10,263 nucleotides of DNA, taken from NCBI GenBank assembly GCA_037447655.1, contig JBBHKE010000518.1, positions 5,001 through 15,263 of the forward strand. The letters are read 5' to 3'. The position numbers and the translations under genes are program-made. A model generated the notes under the pieces. That model searched no databases. It saw nothing but the letters and a program-made list of their open reading frames with translations, and had not been told where the DNA came from. Below are positions 1-7,292 of the stretch, piece after piece (position 1 is the first letter of the stretch; every line of letters starts with the position of its first letter). This DNA comes from Zygnema cylindricum (lineage: Eukaryota > Streptophyta > Zygnematophyceae > Zygnematales > Zygnemataceae).

Positions 1-198
1 CGTTGACAACGCCTCGTGGAGTAGCAAGGTCCGAGGGTCGACGGGGCTCTCACCCTCTCAGATGTTCCCGTTCCAGGGAAACTTAGGGCTCGGTCCGCTA
101 CAAAAGACGCTTCTTTAGACTACAATTCGGAGAGCGAAGCTCCCAGATTTTCAAGTTGGGCACTTCCCGGTTCACTCGCAGTTACTAAGGGAATCCTT

Positions 199-238
<40 letters not shown>

Positions 239-293
239 GGCGAGTGGTCTTGTTTGATCAGAGGTCAAAAGTGAAATAAACGAACGTCTCGCC
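1..293 (-). rRNA. 26S rRNA 5' fragment with end of ITS2, antisense, copy 1
   Basis: Read on the minus strand, this is the 5' end of nuclear large-subunit rRNA. It includes the conserved stretch around 213-245 (the usual site of ITS-reverse primers, here with CATATTACTAAGCGG) and then the GGATTCCCTTAGTAACTGCG region. About the first 270 nt of 26S are present before the window edge cuts it. The 26S start lies near 262-270 (minus-strand TTTGACCTC), and about 20 nt of ITS2 follow to 293, where sequence similar to an LTR begins. Several positions differ from the usual plant 26S, so it is probably a displaced rDNA fragment rather than part of an active array. The continuation to the left is not visible. 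Confidence 0.88.
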
Positions 294-1016
294 GGTCTGT
301 CCTAGAAGTTCATTACAATACATGGGGTACGATATTTATTTAAAAATTGAGTAGAACTTTAAATCCGATAAACGAAACTATGAAATAAGAAACATAGAAC
401 ACATCAAATTCAGTGCGTACAACGTGTTGCACGAAAAAAATGAATTGGACATTTATTGCGACGGCATAAATTAAATGCATGTCTTTATCCGACGGCGCTA
501 ATCGTCGTCGAGGTTTCGAAATGGTCATTTTGGTTGTTTGCGGACGTGGCGTGACATGGAGTGAACTAGCGATACATGGCAAGATTGAATTGAGCAGCAA
601 GGATCCCGGACGACATAATGATGACTTAGATGGCGACATGCATCCACTCTATAACCTTGTCGTACAGTGGCTGTACAGAAAGTACATCGGCCACTGTACT
701 TTTTGGTACTTTATAGTCTCATGATTTGAGCGTTTTGTAGTAGATAGGGGTTGTGAGAGAGGGTTTTGGACTTAGGGGATTTGGGTAGATAACACCTCTC
801 TCTCTTAGAGAGCTTGTATAAACTTTTGCCGGCCTGTTGGCTATTTTCAGTGATTTTTTTTGCTACGGACTAAGGGGAAACTTGGCTATATAGGGGTGCA
901 TTCAAACTGTCATTTTGCTTTCGTGGATAGTAGTGGTTGTGGCTTGAAGTGGGTTAGTTAAATACAATCTAGAGGCTTCTTGTTTTCTGTGGTCCAATGG
1001 AGGACACATAATTGCA
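294..1016 (+). mobile_element. LTR1: 5'-truncated copia-type LTR
   Basis: This stretch aligns along its length with the central and 3' parts of the LTRs at 2397-3567, 4118-5181 and 7293-8471. Shared landmarks are the CTAG/ACATGG block near 303-326, the GTAC cluster at 662-709, the TATA box at 817 and the terminal block AATGGAGG...TTGCA ending at 1016. About the first 250 nt of a full LTR are missing, and the truncated edge abuts rDNA. It lacks the extra segment of roughly 110 nt in the 3' part that LTR2 and LTR4 carry, so it groups with LTR3. No primer-binding site follows: the next base is already antisense 26S. The small ORF at 479-724 lies inside this LTR and looks like chance. Confidence 0.85.
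662..822 (+). promoter_or_regulatory. LTR1 promoter: GTAC array and TATA box
   Basis: GTAC occurs at 662, 673, 682, 696 and 706. The last four have gaps of 5, 10 and 6 nt. GTACAGTGG (662-670) and CCACTGTAC (691-699) form a perfect 9-bp inverted repeat. TATAAA follows at 817-822, 111 nt after the last GTAC start. The same arrangement is present in all four LTRs. GTAC is the core bound by SBP-box factors in plants and green algae; that link is an inference. Confidence 0.65.
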
Positions 1017-1450
1017 CAACGTCCCGCATCGAGTGGAGGACCAGTCGCCCGTTCCTTATACGACCGAGATGTACCCGCTCCTTCCATTCGCTTCCCCCTC
1101 AACAATTTGAAGCACTTTTTAACTAATTTTTCAAATTTCTTTTCATGTTTCCCTCTCGGTACTTGTTCGCTATCGTTCTCTTGCAGGTATTTAGCCTTAG
1201 ATGGAATTTACCACCCAATTAGGTTTGCATTCCAAAACAACCCGACTCGTTGACAACACCGCGTGGAGTAGTAGGGTCCGAGGTCGACCGGGCTCTCACT
1301 CTTGCAGATGTCCCGTTCCAAGGAACTTAAGCTCGGTCCACTACAAAGGACACTTCTTTAGATTACAATTCAGAGAGCGAAGCTCCCAGATTTTGAAGTT
1401 GAGCACTTCCCCGTTCACTCGCAATTACTAGGGGGATCCTTCTTAGTTTT

Positions 1451-1482
<32 letters not shown>

Positions 1483-1536
1483 ACGGGTGGTCTTCTTTGA
1501 TCTGAGGTCAAAATTTAAATAAACGAACGTCTCGCC
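1017..1536 (-). rRNA. 26S rRNA 5' fragment with end of ITS2, antisense, copy 2
   Basis: On the minus strand this holds about the first 490 nt of 26S rRNA, starting near 1505-1512 and running to 1017, where it meets the LTR1 end with no spacer. It extends further into 26S than copy 1. Conserved blocks are visible, such as the minus-strand equivalents of GGTAAATTCC (about 1207), AGGCTAAATAC and GCGAACAAGTACCG (about 1160-1200). Both copies share about 20 nt of ITS2 end (AAATAAACGAACGTCTCGCC, here 1517-1536) and then diverge. Compared with copy 1 this copy shows many CG-to-CA or TG changes (for example near 1340 and 1347) and small indels, so it is a pseudogene fragment. Small ORFs within it have no coding meaning. 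Confidence 0.88.
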
Positions 1537-1734
1537 AGCATAAGCTATCACTCATGCACATCGGTATGCCTCCCCTAAAAAAGGTTATAAACAACCACGT
1601 TATGCGAAGAGTTTCGTGTTCGGCACATTTTTCATTTAAACCGACCAAGCCAATAGGACATGATTGGGCTGCTCAAATCAGATTTGGAGAAGTAAGGTTT
1701 CCTGCAGCAATGGCTGCCTCAATGGCGGAGGCAG
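1537..1734. other. Unassigned stretch between the rDNA fragment and element 1 gag
   Basis: This follows the point where the two rDNA copies stop matching. It could be decayed ITS2 continuing from the 26S fragment, or the lost leader and gag N-terminus of element 1. I see neither a 5.8S match nor the FNG...YW gag motif found in element 2. Nothing else is recognisable. Confidence 0.4.
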
Positions 1735-2396
1735 ATGATGGGGACAGAAATGTCCGAAAAGGGAAAATGGAAGGAAACACCCCTCACTCCTATTGCCATA
1801 GTCTTAGGAGCGACGACCGTGAAGACCGCGGAGAACGATACTCAAATGTGGGAAGTTGTAAACATGGCTACCAAAAACTTCATTCTGAGGCACCTCGCTC
1901 AAGCTTTGGCCACTCCTAAGGCCGAGGAGTTGTGGGTGAGTTTGGTGGAGATTTATAGAGCTGGAACTATTCAAGAGCTCAATTGGTTGAGCAAAAGCTA
2001 GTGAGTTACACTTACAAGAACGGAAAGATGTTAGATTACTGTAATGATCTTTCTTGTTTATATACGGAGATGGAAAGTGCCGGGTGGACAGGTACAATGA
2101 AAATGAAAGTTAGCACCCTTATCATGAAGTTACTAGATGAGTATGAGAACATAGTGTACTGAGTACAGGTAATGGTTGATAGTTCATAAAAATGGAACAC
2201 AATGGTCAAGATGATACTTGTGCAGGAAAACACAATGGAGATTAGGAGAGGAGGAAAGATCATTCAAGCTCTAGCAGCAGGAGGGGACTGATGGGGGAAG
2301 GACACGAAAAAACAGTACAAAAGTGAAAGAGATCATTTTGGAGGACCGAGGCCCCCAGAGGGTCTTTGTAATTTTTGCAAAATGTTGGGACACTTC
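1735..2396 (+). pseudogene. Element 1 gag (capsid and first half of zinc knuckle), broken
   Basis: This is the Gag region of a Ty1/copia polyprotein, which would form the virus-like particle and bind element RNA. A first open stretch to 2001 holds ENDTQMWEVVNMATKNF and LWVSLVEIYRAGTIQE, typical of copia gag (UBN2-like). A frameshift near 1975-1980 moves the rest to another frame (NGKMLDYCNDLSCLYTEMES, then MKLLDEYENIVY), with stops near 2160, 2187 and 2289. It ends with CNFCKMLGHF, the first half of a CCHC zinc knuckle, at 2367-2396. There the reading is cut by LTR2 and resumes at 3573. Element 2 gag at 5504-6090 aligns with it throughout. The N-terminal FNG...YW segment seen in element 2 is missing and replaced upstream by rDNA-linked sequence. 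It cannot encode a working protein. Confidence 0.87.
2392..2396 (+). repeat. Target-site duplication of LTR2, left copy (ACTTC)
   Basis: ACTTC stands directly before the TGTTGAT start of LTR2 and recurs directly after its end at 3568-3572. Five bases is the usual duplication for copia integrases. Removing the LTR and one copy restores an in-frame zinc knuckle, which confirms the boundaries. Confidence 0.93.
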
Positions 2397-3567
2397 TGTT
2401 GATGTTCGAGTATTTTCTAGGTGAGTATTATAATAGGAAAAAGGCAGAGGCGGTCTACCTCTAACTCCCTTCACCAAGCCCCCACTCTTGTTGTAGTCAT
2501 TGAAGGTTAGGTAGGGTGATAGAGCCATGGTTGCCTAAAGCTTTGTAGCAAACTTGTAGCAAAAAATAGATGGGTTTACCTAAAGTATTAACAAACCCAT
2601 GAATTGATCTTGATACGTGCCGTCCGTCACTATAGCCGTTAGCTTTGTCCGTTTAGTCTAGGACTATTTCCAAGACATATATGGTTTGATAATTATATAA
2701 ATATGTACGCGTAGACGAATTCATTTAACGACGCGAATAGATTCTTCGTACATAGATATTGTTTACAATAGAACGATTTCCAGTCTTTCACGAAACTAAC
2801 ACGGCGTATTTGTTTCAATGGCAAAACAAATACCCGCACAGATTTTCGACTGGGAGAATTGAATGCTGGATTTAATCGACGGCCATGGTACGAGCCGAGA
2901 TTGAAGAATGGTAGCCATGGCGTTTTATGACGCTGCCACTCGCGATGAAACGTGGAAATGCGTTGGAGGATTGCTGAATCTCGGGAACGCAAGATAATTT
3001 GTTTAATGTGACAATTGTCACCTATATGGTCATGTTGTACAGTTGCCGTACAGAAAGTACTCCTGCACTTGTACTTTTTTGTACAATAAAGTCTTGTGAT
3101 TGGCGCCGTACTTTAGAAGAAGGGGTTTATAGAGGGGTTTTAGGGCTTAGAATATTTTTGGTAGGTAGCTGCCTCTCCCAAAGAGCACCTTCTATAAATG
3201 GCAAACTTTGGCCAGCCATAACTATCAACTCAGTTGACCAATTTCAATGATTTTTGTTACTACAGACTCAAGGAAGTCCATACTACACAAAGGTGTAGTC
3301 GGTCATAGTCTTTGTATGCCCAGGTAGTTGCATTTCTAAGGGAAAGTCAAAGTAGTGAATGTGTCTAAATCTCATATTCTAACTTTGCATTCTGTGGCGG
3401 AACAAAGCACACAGAAAGTGTTATTTCACAAGGATGAAGCTATATTGGGGTTTTCATTGTCAAGACGTTAGTCATTTGGGTTTATATCAAGTTAGAGTCG
3501 GCACTATCTAGATTAACTTCCTTTGGACCTGCGAATTCTATGTGGCAATGGAGCCCATAGAATTTCC
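2397..3567 (+). mobile_element. LTR2: solo LTR (1171 bp) inserted in element 1 gag
   Basis: The LTR starts TGTTGATGTT. It ends TTTCC, where the other LTRs end in CA, so the last base looks mutated. ACTTC duplications flank both sides, and host gag codons continue on each side, so no internal retrotransposon region remains. This is the expected product of recombination between the two LTRs of a full element. It is closely similar to LTR4 across the promoter (3160-3230) and the 3' part (3340-3540), where both share an extra segment of roughly 110 nt absent from LTR1 and LTR3. ORFs inside it on either strand look like chance. Confidence 0.93.
3037..3199 (+). promoter_or_regulatory. LTR2 promoter: GTAC array and TATA box
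   Basis: GTAC cores lie at 3037, 3048, 3057, 3071, 3081 and 3108. The four from 3048 to 3084 keep the N5, N10, N6 spacing. TATAAAT is at 3193-3199, 112 nt after the start of the fourth core, and a block nearly identical to LTR4 follows (ATGGCAAACTTTGGCCAGCC). Transcription would start shortly after and run rightward. Confidence 0.68.
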
Positions 3568-3572
3568 ACTTC
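3568..3572 (+). repeat. Target-site duplication of LTR2, right copy (ACTTC)
   Basis: Second copy of the 5-bp duplication. The interrupted gag frame resumes at 3573 with ATT GCA GAT TGT. Confidence 0.93.
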
Positions 3573-4117
3573 ATTGCAGATTGTGTAAAGCTATCAGAGT
3601 TAAGGCTTCAAAAGAATCGTGGAGGAGGTTCTTGTAAAGAGAAGAAAAATGCACTTGTTGTAACAAAAGTGACTAGAGAAACCAAGGATGAGTCTTTTGA
3701 GGAGGATGGGGAGCTTCTTCTTGACGAGAATCAAGAGGAGAAGGAGATCCCTCGGAGACAAAAATATGCCCTTGGAGCAATTCAAGAATCTCCACGGGAA
3801 GGATGGATCATCAACTCAGGTGCATCCATGCATATGTGTCATGATATAGAGCTCTTCACTAAGCTAAGAAAGATCCTTACTGTGGAGATAGTGTATGGGG
3901 ATGGGAGAGTGGTTACCACAGATATAGTGGGATCAGTAGATCTGAATGTCTTAGTGGAGGGTAAGACTTCTATACTTACATTCTCAAATGTACTCTACTT
4001 TCCACAGCTGAGTAAAAATCTTGTCTCTACGTCTGTATTCGATGACAAAAAGTTTGGTACCTTCACTAGAAAGGGAGTGTTTACAGCTAAGTATGGGCAT
4101 GAAGTTTTAAAAATTGA
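3573..4117 (+). pseudogene. Element 1 gag 3' end and protease, interrupted
   Basis: One open frame runs through here. It starts with IADC, which completes the CX2CX4HX4C zinc knuckle begun before LTR2. An acidic linker with many Glu and Asp follows, then the copia aspartic protease. The protease motif reads WIINSGASMHMC at about 3804-3839, where the family has DSGA. The catalytic Asp is replaced by Asn (AAC, 3813-3815), a single G-to-A change from GAC, which should abolish cleavage. Further on are YGDGRVVTT and a leucine-rich stretch ending in LSKNLVSTSVFDDK, before the pre-integrase region. Gag and protease share one frame, as is usual for copia. The frame is cut at about 4117 by element 2, and the integrase of element 1 is not in the window. 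Confidence 0.9.
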
Positions 4118-5181
4118 TGGTTAGTTTAGTATTTTCTAGGTCTAAAATAAAATACAGAAAAGAAGCCAAGGCAGTCTACTTATAACTTCTCTCTTCAACT
4201 CCCACACTTGTTGGAGTCAGTGAAAGTCGGAGATGAAGCTAGAGCCATGGCTTCCTATGTTATCCTAAGATTTACGGGTAGTAGATTAGTTTTTTTACAG
4301 TAGTAAATTAGTTGATTTACTAATTTACTAAAAGTAGAGGAGTTGGAACAGTATTTGATTCTGGTACCTACCGGTCGTCAGAGCTGTCGGTAGCCGGTTG
4401 CTCTATCCATTTAGTATATGGCGAGTGTTAGATTATATGTGGTTTGATAATTACATAAACATTTTTACCCTGAAATATTCATTTAACGGAAACTATTTAC
4501 ATGATAAATAGATTCGGTTATGTAAAAGTAAAGATAAAGGTACAGATAAGAAACAAGTACCGCACATTTGTTTCTAATAGTGAAACAAATATCGCGTATG
4601 TTTTTATTAAGGCTACGATTTAATTTGCATTTAATCGGACATCCGCAAAGAATGCCAAGATCGCGGAAGAGGAATTTCGACAGTATTTGGTCATCGCCAT
4701 ATTTGATGACACATTGCAGAATGACATTAGATCCTGGCATCTTCGGGGATTAAGGGAGCAAATCTGGATATACCACGTGTTGACATTTAGGCCATGTCGT
4801 ACAGTATCCGTACAGAAAGTACACCGGCAACTGTACTTCTATGTACGGAAGAGTATTATGATTAGTTTGTACATCAGTAGATAGAGTTTGTGAGAGATAT
4901 AGGACTTAGAAAAATTGGTAGATAGGATCCTCTCTCCCCAATAGATTCTGTATAACAGGTCATTTTTGACCCTCCGTAACTTATTGCTCAAGGGAGCAAA
5001 TTCAGAGATTCTTTTTGCTATCAACTCAAGGGAGTCTTGCCTTAAAAAATGTGAAAGTGGTCAAAGTTTTTATTTGCCAAGGTGGTAGTTATTTGTGCCG
5101 AAATACAAAGGGGTCAGAGTTATCGTAGAGGCTTCGTGTGAGCTGCTGAATATGAGGTCATATGGAGGTCTCAGAGTTGCA
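4118..5181 (+). mobile_element. LTR3: 5' LTR of element 2 (about 1064 bp)
   Basis: The start region (TATTTTCTAGG at 4130-4140, then AGAGCCATGG near 4240) matches the starts of LTR2 and LTR4. The end, ATGGAGGTCTCAGAGTTGCA, matches the end of LTR4 with one change. A primer-binding site and gag follow directly, so this is a 5' LTR and not a solo LTR. It lacks the extra 3' segment of LTR2 and LTR4 and is clearly more diverged from them than they are from each other. The exact first base is uncertain by about 3 nt. Confidence 0.88.
4799..4955 (+). promoter_or_regulatory. LTR3 promoter: GTAC array and TATA box
   Basis: GTAC lies at 4799, 4810, 4819, 4833, 4843 and 4869. The cores at 4810-4846 keep the N5, N10, N6 spacing. 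TATAA is at 4951-4955, 108 nt after the start of the fourth core. This would drive element 2 transcription, starting in the LTR at about 4980. Confidence 0.65.
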
Positions 5182-6288
5182 CGTTATGGGCCCACCATCT
5201 AGGGTGCCCATATTTAATGGAGTTGGCTTCATATATTGGGAAAATATGATGATAGGAGCTCTATGTGAGAAACGGTTTTGGGGAATAGTGAGAAGACAGG
5301 TGAGGTGTCCATCTAGTCTTGGGATACCTTCAAGGTTTACAAGAGGCACATTCACTAGAGATGCTGATCCATCTTCAACGGAGGAGACAAAAGGGGGGGA
5401 GGTAGTGGAAAAAGGAAAGAAGAAAGAGACGACCACACCAATAACAACTGGTTTAGAATTCATGTCACCTATTCCGAGGAACAAGGAGAATGATCTTGAT
5501 ACTTAGGACTTCAACAAAATGGCGGCAAAGCACTTCATCCTCTACCACCTTACTTAAGGACTTGCATGTCCTCATTTGCAAGAAGAAAAGGCATCTGATA
5601 TTTAGATGGCTCTCATAAAGATGTGCTAAAGTGGTACAATTGAGCAACCACAGTTGGCTGATCAGAAAGTTAAGGAGTTTCTATACAAAGGGGGGAAGAT
5701 GTTGGATTTTTGCAATGAGCTTGCTACACTTTTTATGGAGCTAGATAGTGCAGGAAAAGATTTAAGTGAAAAAAAAGGGTTAATTGTCTACTGATGAAGT
5801 TACCCGATGAGTTCGAGAACATAATCAACCGTGTGTAAGACTTGCCGAACTGAAGATTGATATAGAACTTAGTGGTAGGAATGATTCTCGTTTGGTAGAA
5901 TACAATTGATATCCGAAGGGGAGGAGAGAGTGGGCAAGCCTTGGCAGTTGGGACTGACTTGAGGAACAAGGATTCTCGAAGACTGGTCGGAAATTACGGA
6001 GTGGGGGAGGAGAAAAATCAGACTGACGAGTTCGAAACAAGGGCTCCCAAGGGTTTATGTCATTTGTATAAGAAACCAGGGTACTATATGGCGGAGATCA
6101 CTAAGCTAACCAAGCTTTGGTTAAAGGAGAGACAGACTGGTGGAACCCCGAGAGGAAAGAATAAGGCCCTTGTGACACAGGTACATGAGGTGGAATCAAA
6201 AGACGAGGACGATGAGCTCCATTTGGATGAGGAGTTGGAAGCAACAAACGAGGTAGAAATTCCACGAAAACATAAATGTGCTTTCAGT
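5162..6288 (+). pseudogene. Element 2 gag with degraded zinc knuckle
   Basis: The frame is open from an ATG at 5162, inside the LTR end, through the primer-binding site (in-frame ATG at 5186) to the TAG at 5504. It holds PIFNGVGFIYWENMM, the N-terminal copia gag motif. After 5504 the capsid homology continues in the same frame (MAAKHFILYHL, KMLDFCNELATLFMEL) with further stops near 5555, 5603 and 5627, then a frame change near 5780. The stop at 5504 sits where element 1 has Trp in MWE, as a TGG-to-TAG change would give. From 5941 the frame is open again. The zinc knuckle near 6058-6102 has lost cysteines and its histidine (CHLYKKPGYYMAEI). A Lys/Arg- and Glu-rich linker to the protease follows. 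Confidence 0.85.
5183..5197 (+). promoter_or_regulatory. Primer-binding site for a half initiator tRNA-Met
   Basis: GTTATGGGCCCACCA starts two bases after the LTR end. It is complementary to the anticodon stem-loop of initiator tRNA-Met (UGGUGGGCCCAUAAC in plant initiator tRNA, from memory), not to the tRNA 3' end. Drosophila copia and yeast Ty5 prime minus-strand DNA from the same internal region, using a cleaved half-tRNA. The ATG at 5186-5188, which is the complement of the CAU anticodon, is in frame with gag. The usual plant copia site, TGGTATCAGAGC, is absent. Confidence 0.85.
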
Positions 6289-6532
6289 GGATTGAAAGGT
6301 GAAGCAGACTCGATTGTAGATTCAGGTGCCTTTATGCACATGTGTAAAGATAAACACATGTTCACTAAGATAATAAAGATTCCCACCATAGAGATAGAGT
6401 ATGGGGATGGTAGGATAGTCACTACCTCTTGTAGGATCGGTAGATCTAAAAGTGTTAGTAGAAGGAAAGACATCTATAGATACATTCTCCGATGTATTGT
6501 TTATTCCGGAGCTGAACTAAAACCTCATCTCT
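6289..6532 (+). pseudogene. Element 2 protease, frameshifted
   Basis: This is the copia aspartic protease that would cut the polyprotein. The catalytic motif is kept: SIVDSGAFMHMC, with Asp at 6319-6321, unlike element 1, which has Asn. YGDGRIVTT follows. A frameshift near 6425 moves the rest (VGSVDLKVLVEGKTSI, then VLFIPEL) to the frame of the downstream integrase, with a TAA at about 6518 where element 1 has the Ser codon of LSKNL. The two elements align along the whole domain. Confidence 0.86.
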
Positions 6533-7292
6533 ATGTCTGTATTAGATGATAAGGGTTTTGATACTAGCAATACGAAAGGAGTCTTTACTGCTAGGTTTGA
6601 GGCGGAAGTTTTTTTCACCGATGAAAAAGGTAGCCAATGGATGTTTAGTCTGATTTTAAGCAATGAAAAGAAGAAACTTTATTATGCTGGTGTTCATGAT
6701 ATAATGATATGTCATAAGAGGCTTGGGCATGTGAATCTAGATAAGCTAAGAGAGATGAAAAAGATGGGAGTGGTGGAAGGAATTCAATTCAGTGAGAGTG
6801 AGAATCTAAGTGATTGTAGTGGATGTACTCAAGGTAAAGACACATAGATTGCCCTTTCCCAAAAATAGCCACCTCTAGGGGAGAAAAATTTATAGATTTT
6901 GTACACGCAGATATTTGGGGACCGGCAAAAGATCCCTTACCGGGGGGGAAGAGATTTATGATGAATTTCACTGAAGTTGGTCTTGGTATTCCAAGGTGTA
7001 TTTTTTGAAAAACAAGTCAAAAACTAAAGATCATTTTGGATAGTATAAACCATGGAGCGAAAAACTCCATGAAACTCCAATCTAGAAAGTAAGGAGTGAC
7101 AATGGTGGAGAGTATACTTCTTACCTCTTTGAGGATTTCATGAGGGAAGATGGAGTTCAGCACCAAAAGACAGTTCCAGAAAACAAAAACAGAATGGGGT
7201 AGCTAGAAGATAGAATAGGACACTAAGTGATAGTGCTATAAGTATGTTGTCGGATAAGTAGATAGGAAAAAGGTTTTGGGTAGAAGCAGTGA
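6533..7292 (+). pseudogene. Element 2 integrase, zinc-finger and catalytic core part
   Basis: The frame to 6847 holds the gag-pre-integrase domain and the HHCC zinc finger: His at 6713 and 6728, Cys at 6815 and 6824 (HKRLGH...CSGC). The DDE core follows after a TAG at 6845. The first Asp is in HADIWGP (6910-6912), and the second in RSDNGGEY (7098-7100) in another frame. The third residue should be the Glu of NGVAER, but the sequence gives NGVARR with AGA at 7205-7207, followed by a stop, so the catalytic Glu looks lost. At least two frameshifts separate the three residues. The region ends in RFWVEAV, where LTR4 is inserted. The integrase C-terminal part resumes at 8477. Confidence 0.88.
7288..7292 (+). 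repeat. Target-site duplication of LTR4, left copy (AGTGA)
   Basis: AGTGA directly precedes the TGTTGAT start of LTR4 and recurs at 8472-8476 after its CA end. Removing the LTR and one copy gives GAA GCA GTG AAT TGG GCT AAT, a continuous copia integrase reading (EAVNWAN). Confidence 0.95.

Noticed and set aside
479-724. Possible small gene of 81 codons
   Set aside because: It lies within LTR1 and overlaps its conserved promoter array; the frame is not open in the other LTRs.
1-1021. LTR1 as a plain insertion in rDNA with CAACG duplication (CAACG occurs at 7-11 and 1017-1021)
   Set aside because: The left copy is not next to the LTR, the LTR lacks its 5' part, and the flanking 26S positions do not join.
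1201-1919. Plus-strand open frames over and after the second 26S fragment
   Set aside because: The first is antisense rRNA; the second runs from unassigned sequence into the wrong frame of gag.
6084-6473. 129-codon open frame on the minus strand
   Set aside because: It is antisense to the gag and protease region of element 2, whose plus-strand motifs (DSGA, YGDGR) are clear; the Ser/Pro/Leu-rich product is a shadow.
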